Shown: piece by piece, positions 46,189-56,839 of the stretch
How the letters are laid out: every line of letters begins with the position of its first letter
Numbering within the stretch: position 1 is the stretch's first letter
Origin: Paramacrobiotus metropolitanus
Lineage: Eukaryota > Tardigrada > Eutardigrada > Parachela > Macrobiotidae
Assembly (NCBI RefSeq): GCF_019649055.1
Contig: NW_026570488.1
Coordinates: 17,032 to 81,031 of the forward strand
Direction of reading: 5' to 3'
Length of the DNA stretch: 64,000 nt
Position numbers and translations under genes: made by a program
The notes under the pieces: model-generated
What the model was told of the DNA's origin: nothing
What the model saw: the letters and a program-made list of their open reading frames with translations, nothing else
Database searches by the model: none

Positions 46189-46225
46189 TGCGATGGCTTT
46201 CTGTTCACAACAGAAAGCCATCGCA
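46189..46225. repeat. Perfect 17-base hairpin with a 3-base loop
   Basis: TGCGATGGCTTTCTGTT is followed, after CAC, by its exact reverse complement. The next bases (ACTTTCTGTTCAC) again copy the start of the arm, which suggests a template-switch event during replication. Confidence 0.85.
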
Positions 46226-46280
46226 TACTTTCTGTTCACAAAAAAATTTCACAGTAACTGGAACTTCAGAAACGATCACG

Positions 46281-46532
46281 TTAAGCATCAATCGACAGAG
46301 GCGGCCTAATCACAGAGAAAATTTGGTCTAAATTTGCCCCTATCGGCGCTGTCCCCAAGATCGATGCCGCATTTCCTCGTTGGATTTCGATGCTTATCCG
46401 CTGGCGAAGATATTCCGCGGCTCGGTTTTTGCCGGTTTCCTGTCGTATGATCTGGCCGAATTCCGTTATCGTGCGGGCAGCTAAATAAAACGTACCACAT
46501 GCCGCATAGTCTCTGTACAGCCCGTACGACAT
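46281..46532 (-). CDS. Small open frame of 83 codons, unrecognised
   Basis: A minus-strand frame with ATG at 46532-46530 encodes a well-mixed peptide including TITEFGQIIRQETGKNRAAE and YLRQRISIEIQRGN. Its composition looks protein-like rather than random. No splice context or family was recognised. It lies next to the repeat family that begins near 47.2 kb and may be a transposon gene remnant. Confidence 0.3.
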   Translation of the reverse strand: MSYGLYRDYAACGTFYLAARTITEFGQIIRQETGKNRAAEYLRQRISIEIQRGNAASILGTAPIGANLDQIFSVIRPPLSIDA

Positions 46533-47199
46533 GTTAATTAACGTGGCTCATGGATCCCGTTGCATCCGCCGAATTTGTCCGTCGGTGGCGCTGGCATGGG
46601 TCCCCTCACATTCTACAGAGACTACTAGTCCCGCGTTTCCCGTTCGTTAATCGTCGGCATATTGGTGAACTCAGTAACCTCGCGTCACTGGACGCCAAGG
46701 GGGTCCCATAACGCCAGATTGCTGAGTTGCTTGAACTTGATACTTCCTTCACAAGTTCCCCTTGTGCCTCGGTATACGCGTAATTCTAATCGGGAGACGG
46801 GAAGGAATGAGAATCTGATAATTCTGTAAGCCAGCCACACTGCGGATGTCCATTCCCTTCGTGGTGGTGGTGTCGGTGACAATAAAGTTGAATTCAGTGT
46901 TAATGAAAACCTACTACGGGTAGTGAATTCACGAGCTCCATCGGCATGCCTGCGTCAGTCGGTTGAAACTTGAAAGCCAACGCATCGTGGCACATGCTTC
47001 ACGTAGTCAAGCTGAATAATGGACAGACAGAGATTGTAGATAGCATGTGCAGCTTAATTACGCTTGTACGAGTAACTTCCAATCGACGGCAAAAATAGGG
47101 TATATGGCTGTGCGTGATCTTGTGAAATTGCCGGAAGTTGCACTTCTTAGTTCTGGTGATACAACCAGCTCACGGGCCACTCTGATCATGAGAATCGCG

Positions 47200-48970
47200 G
47201 CGGTAATCAGTGGGATGGCCAGCGTACTGGCACGATTGTGGGTTCTATGTATGCATCATCCTATTGCTTCCGATCGCTGCCCGAATCCGCAAACGACGCG
47301 TCGGCGATGCCCGTTTAGAAGATACGATTGTAGCGTTATCATATCTTCCCGGTGTGTGTCGCGGCCCCGTCGTCGGCGATAATGTACGTCAGGACAACGT
47401 AATGTCGTAGCACGTTGTCATTACCACGCAGCACTGTGAAATCGCACGGTAAGAACACCGAATAGTGTTTCGTTCGCTAATGAACGTACTTAAAATGAGT
47501 AAAACACGATCAATTACGTGGCAGCCTGGCTCAGTCGCGCTCGGCACGCGCTCATACTGTAAAGGTCACGCTTTTTTATTTAAACTTGGATTGCCCACTG
47601 AAGGACAGAAGCATATTTTCGTGTATGTACACCCTGGTCACGCCAAGTTAGCGGCATGACATTTTAGTTTTCTGCCGAATCGTGTTGCGCATGAATATCA
47701 AATATTTTACAGTTTCCAGTGCAGTTTTTTCTTGTGCATTTTCTGAGTATAAATTTATTCGACTTCTTGTTGCGGCGTCGCGAGAAACACCTAACGAAGC
47801 GAGGGCATCGACTGAACGAGTCAAGGCAGTGTTTGAAACGAATTTAATTTAGCCCGAAAATCAGGAATAACTTTAGAGGCTTGAAATTAAGAATTTTTGG
47901 GGACAATTAAGAGGCTGTTTCGTGACCAAAAACTGAAAATCTTCGGCTGGACCAAACACACAAAACGCCATGGGGACCAAAATCGTTTTTTCTCAAAAAC
48001 CAAGCGCTGCCCGAATAACGTTAAGGTGGCCATTCGGATTTCTTAGTCGGCAATGTCGCGCGCTTATTTTGCGAACGGTGATACCAAAGTTGACGCCCAT
48101 TTCCTTTTGGACCGTATGGCTGCACGGTGACCTCGTGAAAGAGACCGTCCCACATTTTGATCACGCCCACAGCTATACCGCTGCCCTGACCCACGAGTAA
48201 CTTTAAGTCAATTGTGTGACGTGCACTCCGAAGGACCACTGGGTGAATAACTTACCTAAGTTGAAGCCGGTGGGCTAAAATTTAAATTTAAAAAATTAAA
48301 AAATTTTAAATTAAAAAAAAATTAAAAAAATGAATTTAAAATGAATTTTGAATAAGGGGAAGGCAGCCACGGTAGCTAGACTGCAGCGCATTGTCAACCT
48401 GGACTGCTCTAGTTCGGATATTCCTGTGGTGGTTAACGCACACAAATCTTGGATACCCAGAGTCTAAAATATGTGAAATAGATTGGGTGATACCGTAGAA
48501 GCTAAAAAAAGTTTAAGTTTTTGACCAGTGGGTCATTTGAATTTTTTAAAGGGATGCCGCCAACTTGGCGTGACCAAGGTGTAGTTAGAAATACGTGGAA
48601 ATAATTCTCTCGAACGCTTTAACAACCGCTTAAAATGACGAACACTTTCATAAATTCCTTTGTAAAATAATAATTGAATCTGTTTTAGCGCTGTAACGTT
48701 TATAAACTGTACGATAGTTATTTGCTTGACGGGGAGATTATGCGAATGTGCAGATTAACAGAGCGGTGTACAGCACAATCATTAGTGTGGAACTGGTTAA
48801 TCTCTAAGATTGTTCCGTTGGGTAAATTGCACGCGGTCCCGTCGGAACAGGACATGGAGATATACATTTCCGGTATATGCTCCTGTAGTGATTTATCACC
48901 ATGTGGATCATATCCTATCCCTCCCGGAATATGCCCGAAAAGCCCATCAGCGTAACTACTGCTGTCATTT
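47200..48970. repeat. Interspersed repeat, copy A (with nested 952 bp element)
   Basis: Shares ordered blocks with copies at 55.7 and 56.8 kb: a GCGTCGGCG...TTTAGAAGA block near 47300, CGCTCGGCACGC (47538), GTAAAGGTCACGCTT (47560), CATAAATTCCTTTGTAA (48649-48665) and TTGACGGGGAGATTAT (48725). On the plus strand the first part can be read as a hydrophobic stretch ending in RIRKRRVGDARLED, and copy B has RLRRRRGREACLED in the same place, so the repeat may derive from a membrane-protein gene. It is interrupted at 47630-48581 by a separate element. Confidence 0.7.
47630..48581. mobile_element. 952 bp TA-flanked inverted-repeat element nested in repeat copy A
   Basis: Ends are inverted copies: CACCCTGGTCACGCCAAGTT on the left and, reversed, CACCTTGGTCACGCCAAGTT on the right (one mismatch in 20, extending with a few differences to about 30). 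TA occurs on both sides (47628-47629, 48582-48583). Copies B and C of the host repeat continue directly across this point (GTGCGTATAT...TTAGAAA and GCGCATACACTTAGAAATAC), so they act as near-empty sites. No transposase frame is apparent; non-autonomous Tc1/mariner-like by inference. Confidence 0.85.
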
Positions 48971-48984
48971 TGGAGAACAATCAT
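48718..48984 (-). CDS. 88-codon open frame inside repeat copy A, unrecognised
   Basis: The ATG at 48984-48982 opens a minus frame whose peptide includes GLFGHIPGGIGYDPHGDKSL and ends RIISPSSK. The 3' part of this frame is present but disrupted in repeat copy B (about 56280-56440), so it belongs to the repeat family. No known domain. It may be the last exon of a multi-copy gene or a transposon fragment. Confidence 0.3.
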   Translation of the reverse strand: MIVLQNDSSSYADGLFGHIPGGIGYDPHGDKSLQEHIPEMYISMSCSDGTACNLPNGTILEINQFHTNDCAVHRSVNLHIRIISPSSK

Positions 48985-48999
48985 GCTACAGAGTAACTG

Positions 49000-50810
49000 G
49001 CTTTTTTGGGATGAGCAGGAGTGTTCTCCTCAGGAGGAGCCAAAAGAATTGGCTGTGAAAGAAGCGCAAAGGGCCGGATGTAGTATGGGAGCGCGGAAAA
49101 CCGGTGGCCGCGTCAGAAGACTTCCGGTTGTAACACTGCAGTAATTTTCAGTGAATCTCGCGCTACTTGCTGCGTGGTCTGGCAAATTTTTCGCTTGCTT
49201 GATTTCTAACTTTCTGGCTACCTCGTTACTCCCATTTTGCTGGCCGATTGCTTGAATGACGATGTATCATATATCTATATGTCTATATTTATAGCATGCA
49301 TTAATGTATTACGAAAGTTGTGCATTTCTCCTACCTTACGTAAATGCTACCAGCCGGTATGATAAAGGTCACTGTTCAACTAACCAAATACGATTTGGCT
49401 CTACGCATATACACTGTGGACTGATAACTAAGGTAGAAGTGGATAAAGTTTATTACGTGCTGAAATAATGTACTGCGTAATTTAGCAGTTATGATTTAAC
49501 CAGTGTTCATTTGTACGAGTATTACCCAATAAAGATTGCCTTCACTAAAGATAACTGATAAATCGCAGTAATCTGCCTATATATTGCTCACAACACGGGA
49601 TAAAAGTCACCATTACAACAAAAACAGGTTGCCTGAATTGCCGCTATATTGTGTACCAAGAAATGACTCCGACGTCGCATCCGCGTTTCTTGTGGCTCGT
49701 TTTACAGTAACGATCGCTGGTCACTCTGTGGAGCCGGGGACAAATTTCGAGAATAATAATAATTTGTCATTTTAATTTTGACCATCTCGCTGATTGCAAA
49801 TGCTGCTGTTTTAAAAAGCGTTTCAGAGGTAAAGCTTATGTATCTGAATTTTAACGTTGGCCCATTCTGAATCACACAATACGCTTTTCGGTTTTGTGAG
49901 TGATAGGAACGGTTTTACATAAAACCCCTGCGCGTTCTGGCATAGCTGCGAAAGGTCAGCTCTCTTAAGAAGTTATTTTTACTGAAGGTACCACATTTCA
50001 GTAACCTTTTACTTCTTAGATTTCGGCAAAATATTAAGTTCGCCTATTGGATCAATCAAGTGATTGAGCAGGTGCGACGCCACTTGGGCAGTAGCGCGAG
50101 GTCAGCTGTTTGGAGAATCCCTTTTAGTGAGCGATCGCTTAATCGCCACTCGATCGCCAAGTTCGCAAGTATACTTTGAAAAGCACAGAAGAAGAGGAAG
50201 TAATTCGAGACAACCGCGAAAAGTATGGGGAAAAGCGTTAGTACTGCGAAAAGGAAGAGAATGATACACTAAACCGGAATTATACGCTGGAAGTTTATTA
50301 GAGCGCTGGTCAGACGTTTGTGTTGGGAAAATCACTTTTGTTTTTAGTTGGGTGTTTATAGGCTGCAAGCATAAAGGAGCACTGGAACCGGATTGGGGAA
50401 TGTTAGTCGGCAGCTATTACGTCTAACATCAGCAATTTAGAACGCGGGTGTACCATCTGACCTTCCCGTGGAACGCCTTTAAAAGTGTATATATCAATTT
50501 ACATAATTACTTTGTGCTGATATAAACGAGAACGTATTACAAACACTGACACAGAATAGCGTAACTATAGAGCATATATATTGTAGGTACATACAACATA
50601 TAAGTACATATATAGAGCATACATACACACATACAACTACATAGCTCTGTACATACCTCGTACAATCAGGCAAACTTGAAAGTTTATGCGCTAAACGTTA
50701 TAAGAAGAGAGTAATTTGTCGAATTAGACGCGCACTTTTAAGGGGCGAAAACTAAATACAACAGAGTAGACCAGAAAACCTGAGTTGTGATCGTTCTTAT
50801 ACGTACCCGT
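49000..50810. other. Spacer without supported features
   Basis: AT-rich unique-looking DNA. Short open frames here lack splice context and protein-like composition. Imperfect ACATA tracts occur near 50590-50650. Confidence 0.5.
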
Positions 50811-50817
50811 ATCTTAC

Positions 50818-51045
50818 AAGATAGTGCAGATGCAAATCTTATCGTGCAGTACTTCTCTACGTTGATTTTCTGCACTGCGTTCAGCAAGTCAACGTAGACA
50901 CCCCGGTCATTCATGTCAACCACGCGGACATGCCGCATCTCCTGGTCGTAAACCGCAGTACAGAGGTCAGGTGCAGCAGCACTACTCAATCGTGCCAGTT
51001 CATGCTGCAGATCGCTCGACAGAAATGAGCCGTTCGCGCCGGAAA
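50818..51045 (-). CDS. Isolated probable exon, unidentified minus-strand gene
   Basis: A 228-base segment is bounded on the minus strand by TATTCTTCACAG (3' splice site) and CTT|GTAAGAT (strong 5' splice site). In one frame it is open throughout and encodes SSDLQHELARLSSAAAPDLC, then VYDQEMRHVRVVDMNDRGVY and DLLNAVQKINVEKYCTIRF, which reads like a real globular protein. No family is recognised. I could not join neighbouring exons, so it may belong to a larger gene or be a relic. Confidence 0.4.
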
Positions 51046-53361
51046 CTGTGAAGAATAATGGCCATAACTGAGAAGCTAAAGCCGTGCAGATATGGTATAA
51101 CTAGGATTACTAAGTCAATGTAATCTTCTCTATAGCAAAATGTAACTCATCTCTTAAACCACGATTCCCACGTCATTTTTGAGTGCTGGACCGACAACTC
51201 TCCCAGTGGTGAAACGTGACGAAACACTGTGCCACTACAGTACAGTCTAAGTGAGAAAGCAAGCTCGGCCGGTCGATTGTTCACAGAAATGTTCAGAGAA
51301 ATTACGGCCGTTCAGTTCTACGCACCTGACCTAGCTTTAATCCGTGAGAGGAAAAAGGCTGCCGGTCTAAAATTGGCAACTGTTACGCTGATAGTAGTGT
51401 GTGCCTTCAGATCTCGAATTTGCTGGCTGTGTTCTACCCAATATCTGTACACGGATTAATAATATTAGGCCGAGGCAGCTTGGCTGTTTACCCTTCAACC
51501 TGCAATAAAAATTAGCGATGCATAGTGCATACCTTCATTTCCATATTGCGCTTTTTCTGGACATTTAAATTTTCAAGTGCCAAGTACAAACAGCAGCCGA
51601 TATGACCGTCACGTGACTCACATCGCAAAAGCAGACTGTGGCGTAGTCTTTCATGCAGCCGGCGACTTATTACGTCAACTGCTCCGCCTGACCGCTTCAG
51701 TGCTTTCTCGCGGTTCCGCTAGGTTGGCCTTTCTCGCTGCAGTAATTCAGTTCAGCGTTGATTACACTGCACTATGACGACAGAATTTCTCGCAATCGGA
51801 AAATATATTTTACGAAATCTCCAACCAAAGAATTATTGCGACCGGCGCTCTGCTCTGTAGCGCTGCTGTGTTACGGGCGCCCATTTCGTTGTGATGACGC
51901 GGTATTGAGGCGGAGTCATACTTCATGGGCCCACAAACAACAACAAGAACGTGTTTTTGCAACGGTAGATTTGTGTGTTTCGCCGACTATCTCCGCTGTA
52001 TACCGCATATAGTGATACTCTGATAGCTAGGCTCGTTACGATTCGGCTGTCGCCTGGAATCGGCCGCAACAGAAAAAGTTCAGTATCTACTGCAGATGCG
52101 CATGTACGCGAACAAGCGAGAAAAAGCCGCTCACTTATTCGGATTTCGCAACGTACCGAGTAGCCGGCAAGTTGCAACGGCCGCAATTCTATGTACGGTG
52201 TCATTGCGCGCCTAAAACTTGACCAGTCAAAACATAATATTTCAGTCGAGTGCACTAATTCATTCCGAACAACGTTTTGCACGACTAAAAATTAATGGCG
52301 ATCGAAGTGGGATTAAGTTTTTACTCTTATACGTTCACAGTTTATAAACGTACTGGAAATAATCAACAAAATCTAGCCGATTGTGTATCGTTGCAAATTA
52401 TACGAGTACGTCGTGCTTTTCTCCGTCCACTTCGTATACGTTCTCTGCAATATGTATGCTGTTTCCATAACGCTATTACACTGCTCACGACGAAGATACA
52501 TAACCTGATTCGTGCCGCCTTTTTATCCAGAAATAATGCGCTGATTGAAAAAACCGCACTCGAATAGCTGTACTCACAAGCCAGTGAAGCCGTAGTATTC
52601 TACACTAAAACTCACCACTTTTACGAAAAAAACACATGACCGTTAAGAACAACGAACGCACCGATCGGTCCAACTCCACTTCGTTATACGAAAGATCTGT
52701 TTCGCTGTCTGTAATCAATCCTCCCGCATTGACTCTTCCGTTTTAACCGTTTACTGGAAATTGTGATTAAATCGATCATGTACAAGCTTGTCGAGAAATT
52801 GTAGGCGCATACAAACAGGGAAAAATGCAAATTTGTGAGTTTCTTAGGTTATGCTGTACTATCCTGTAATTGGCACTGTAGTGTAGTGGTCGTTGCTTCA
52901 TATGCGAACATTGCGCTCACACGTCAGTGCGCTGTATCAAAGTATTTACCTTTACGCCCATAATTTCTCCACACAGCTCCATGCACAGCTTACTAATAAC
53001 TGATGTATGCCCTGATATGCCTAGCCTTTAACCGGACTGTGTCTGTTTATGGCTTTATGCATACTTAAATGACTGTTATACCGTAATGCATGAACCATTA
53101 GGTAACCCGATTGTACAAATCTTCCGAAGGCAACAGTACTAATCAGCATGCTGATTCCTGTTCTTACTGTTTACCAACTTTGCCATCTACCGATACTTTC
53201 CTAATAAAGCCACTTCACATGCGCTGCCGGTCGGTCTGGTCGTGACCTTTCTCCGTTCCCTAATTAACTCGGCCAAATTGATCATGTAACACTATTCTGA
53301 CAGCAAAGCTCGGAACGCCACACGCTCAATGTGATATCTAAAGAGCAAGTAACGGCGGTGT
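51046..53361. other. Spacer without supported features
   Basis: No gene, long repeat or RNA gene could be supported. A 58-base segment at 52873-52930 with complementary ends and an A-box-like GTAGTGTAGTGGTCG was considered as a tRNA relic and rejected. Confidence 0.5.
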
Positions 53362-53888
53362 ATGCCGAAGACGAAGCCATCGCCACGGCGCCGCCGCCGG
53401 CCGGGGAACGCTCCTCAGGTGCAGAAGGACACTAGCCGCCACATCCATGCCATCTTGTCCATACTGCATTCATCAGCTCGTGAGAGGTCCTTGTTGCCAC
53501 CGCGCAACAGGGTAGTGCAAGTCTTGGGCGGTTGGCAGCTCGCTAACGAAACCCCGTCCTTCTCCACATTCAACAAAAGGGCCCGCGTTCCCGCATCCTC
53601 CTCTCGCATCCCGTCGCGCCGATTGGCAATGCACGCGCAACAAGCTCTACACGATTAACAAAATCTTGCCACGGGGCCAGCGGAGAGATCCAATAGCGCA
53701 AGTCTGCGCAACCAACATTTTCTCAAAACACACCTCAAGAATCCAGAACAAAAATGTTTTCAACTAATATCGCCACTCGCCAGTAGGCGGCAACTCGATC
53801 AGTTTAGCGATACTGCGGACGCCGGATCCCGGAAGTGTAACGATAATCGGCTCACCGTTTTCGTCCACGTCAGCTTGCCAGCAGCGCA

Positions 53889-54705
53889 GTGACACGGTGC
53901 AAAGTTGCTAACTGCAAACGGTTTGCAGTTGACTATCCCGGCGTGACGGCGGTCGGGGACGGCGGGAGCAGCGTTCTGGCGAGAATGCGCGGCGGACCTC
54001 CCGGGGAAGAGGACTTGCGGCGCTATTACGGGAAGGCCTACGCCGAGCTCTTGGTGGGTCCGCAGGCGTTCGTCTTCGGCACGCTGCAGCTGCCGGCGGT
54101 GTGTGTCGCTGCGGCGGAGGAGACGCAGCGCTGTCTGATGGAGGCCTGGCTGTATCGCTGCAACCGGGGGTGGCCGCCCGCCGCCGTTGGAGTTGCGTCG
54201 GCTGGATGATGGCCGCACATGGATCTACATCGCGTAGCCAGGCGGCAACCGTTGGGAGGTGAGTGGGGCGGGCTGGCTTTGGATGACTGCCCTACACCTT
54301 TCGAAGAGCGTACTGAAGTGCTTCGTTTGCAGATGGACTTCCGGGAGGCTGCCGCGGAGGGACTGCAGCAGCTGCCAGTGGAGTTGCTGAAGGAGCTCTT
54401 CTCCCATCCGGACACGATGGAGCGGACGCATTGTGCCGCATTATGGACACCCGGGCCCCGTGGACATTGACGAGGCGCATGTCCGGCCGGCGAGCGCGGG
54501 GTTGTGGGCGCAGGTGTGACGGCTGCTGGAGGCGGGTCTGGCGGGGACAGCGGCGGCGGATGACCAGCAGCGCGCCGCGGACCGGCTGGCGGAAGTGAGA
54601 GCCAACGAGCAGCCTCTGGGCACAGAGGATGTGAGGGAACGCGGGACGCAGGTGAAGGCCCTCGTGGAGACGCTAACGGCACCGCTCGCTAACGGCTCCT
54701 CAGTG
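53889..54705 (+). pseudogene. Decayed GC-rich gene with an F-box-like segment
   Basis: A GC-rich island in AT-rich DNA keeps long protein-like stretches in shifting frames. 53889-54180 encodes KVANCKRFAVDYPGV, RRYYGKAYAELLVGPQAFVF and CLMEAWLYRCNRG. The frame then shifts to one ending DDGRTWIYIA. A clear intron (GAG|GTGAGT at about 54260 to TTTGCAG|ATGGAC at about 54333) precedes LQQLPVELLKELFSHPD and CAALW, which resembles an F-box (LPxELLxxIFSxLD...W). After another shift the frame continues with an Ala/Glu-rich helix, interrupted by a TGA, to about 54705. At least three lesions mark it as a pseudogene, unless the consensus is poor. The small basic ORF at 53362 (MPKTKPSPRRRRRPG) may be its former first exon. 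Confidence 0.45.
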
Positions 54706-54719
54706 TCTGGTTTGTTTCG

Positions 54720-55680
54720 TGTCGGCAGCGGTTTTTCCTTTGCTTATTCTTAGCCTTTGCTGGTCTTTACTCCCTTTTCTGTGATTGGTTCGGCAGAATA
54801 GCATTTTATATTAGTCATTTTTGGCCAAGTTGTCAGGCATAATCTCTACTCGTACTCGTACCGGCAGAATCAGTTTGTGATGATTAGTTGAGCAGTAGCA
54901 GTTTTGCGCCGGTTAACACACTACAGAATACAGAGATTATTGAAGCATTGAGGAATATGAATTGAAAAATTAATGTCGTTGGCATTAAGGATAGTTGTAC
55001 AGTAAGGTAATTCTAAGATACGTATACACGGCTTGCAGTGATTAAACTCCCTGAAGAAGCTGAATACAATAATTACCGCTATGTGAAATCCTATGTAAAG
55101 AAACCACATCTGAAAACGGGACATTCATGCCGGGTGTCAAATTCATAGGCACACACAAATACCAGGCCGGCTGCATCATTAACCACACCACAAACACGTC
55201 CGGTCTGCAGACTGCACCGGAACGGATGACCTGATGTGACCCGGACGGCTCAGCATGCACAAGGCTCAACCCGGTCGGTTTCCAAGTGTTGTGGTTAAAT
55301 AGGGAGTTCTGCTATTAAATATTAATAGGAAATGATTACAACTGCCCTGTGTAGTATACATCTTATTCTTCATTTCTGCGCACAGACGCGTGGACTGCTT
55401 AAACAGCTGGGAATGGGACGGTGTACGAGTATGGCATCTGTAAAGTACACGTGCAGACAGAATAAGCCAATCTGACAGGATACAGTATAATATTATACTG
55501 TGTGGCTCCGTAACCTGCGACATCCCTTTTCCTTGATGGTGCGGCGTCAGCTGACGTATAAATGGTACAACACTTCCCTTCCTCTCTTCCTCCATATATT
55601 GACCGTTTTGGCAAGCGCGGAAATACGGAGAATACCAGTACCACGTTACCACAAACTGACAATTGCACTATGTGGTAACT
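54720..55680. other. Spacer without supported genes
   Basis: No gene is supported here. A perfect 20-base palindrome ACAGTATAATATTATACTGT lies at 55482-55501. Confidence 0.5.
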
Positions 55681-55689
55681 GGTAAGGTT

Positions 55690-56430
55690 GAACCGGGATA
55701 ATGCCGGTAGTTGCGCTGCGAAACTACCGGCAATTTCATCCGCTGATCGTTTACCCGCTCTACCGTCTCCGTAGACGACGGGGCCGCGAGGCCTGTTTAG
55801 AAGACAGGATGGATAGCAGCGCTATCATATCCTTTCGATGGGGATCGCGGCCCGCCGTCGGTGATAATGCACGGCATGACAACACTTTATCTTTACTGCC
55901 TGTATCGTCACATGAAACGATGGAAGGGAACGGTAAGAACGTCTACGAATGCGTTAGTGTTTCGGCGTGTGTTAATGAAGGTACTTAAAACGAGCAATAC
56001 GTAATATACGCGGCCGCTGTCTCTGCGCATTCGCGTTCGGCACGCATATATTGTAAAGGTCACGCTTTTTTTACTTAAGCCTGGATTATGCTGAAAGACA
56101 GTAAAGTATTTTCGTGTGCGTATATATTTAGAAACACTTATCTATCGCTTGGAAAGAATCATTCTGAACGCTTGAATGGCTGTTTCAAATGACGATTACC
56201 TTCATAAATTCCTTTGTAAGTTATTAAAAATTTAATCTGTTTTTGCGCTGGTACGTTTATTTTATTGACGATAATTACGTTTCTGACGGAGAGATTATAC
56301 GAATGGGACGATTAACTGAGAGATGTACGAGTACAAACAATCATCAGTGTGATTAGTTAATGTACAAGATTGTTCCGTAGGATACTGCACGAAGTCCCGA
56401 CGGAACAGGACGCCGTGTTATACGATCATT
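55690..56430. repeat. Interspersed repeat, copy B
   Basis: Contains the same ordered blocks as copy A without the nested element: the ACGACGGGGCCGCGAGGCC block at about 55775, TTCGGCACGCATAT (56035), GTAAAGGTCACGCTT (56053), CATAAATTCCTTTGTAA (about 56203) and TTTCTGACGGAGAGATTAT (about 56280). It begins with a short hairpin at 55702-55732 (TGCCGGTAGTT / AACTACCGGCA). Confidence 0.7.
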
Positions 56431-56839
56431 ATTCTGGTATTATTCATTATTCCCCGCTTTATTTGATTTCCCTGTCATTTATCCTGCGCGTGCATCTTCG
56501 CGCCGGTATGGTAGGTATATCCGCGTCAGTTCATTGAAATTGTTCGAGTACGTCTAGTGGCTTCGTTAACCTTCACCTCGACGGCGCGACGCCAGCGGTG
56601 GTTGGGAGCGTGGTCGAGGCGTTACATCTGCTAACTGATCGGCCGGTGGCCATGATGATCCGCGTAATAACGTCTGCATTGCCTTTTTCTTCTGGATACG
56701 AAAGAAAAATATTTAACTGGATTATTACTGCGCCTTTTGCTGTGGTGCGATACCGTACGTGAGACGACGAGTTGTCGCTGTTACTTCCTTACGTCTTTTT
56801 CCCATGTGGAGCGCTCCGACCGCGGAAACCTGGGGAAGA
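56431..56839. other. Spacer between repeat copies B and C
   Basis: No supported feature in these 400 bases. They may be part of the repeat family that diverged beyond recognition by eye. Confidence 0.4.

Noticed and set aside
52873-52930. Possible tRNA gene or tRNA-derived SINE
   Set aside because: An A-box-like stretch and pairing ends are present, but it is only 58 bases and has no B box (GGTTCRA).
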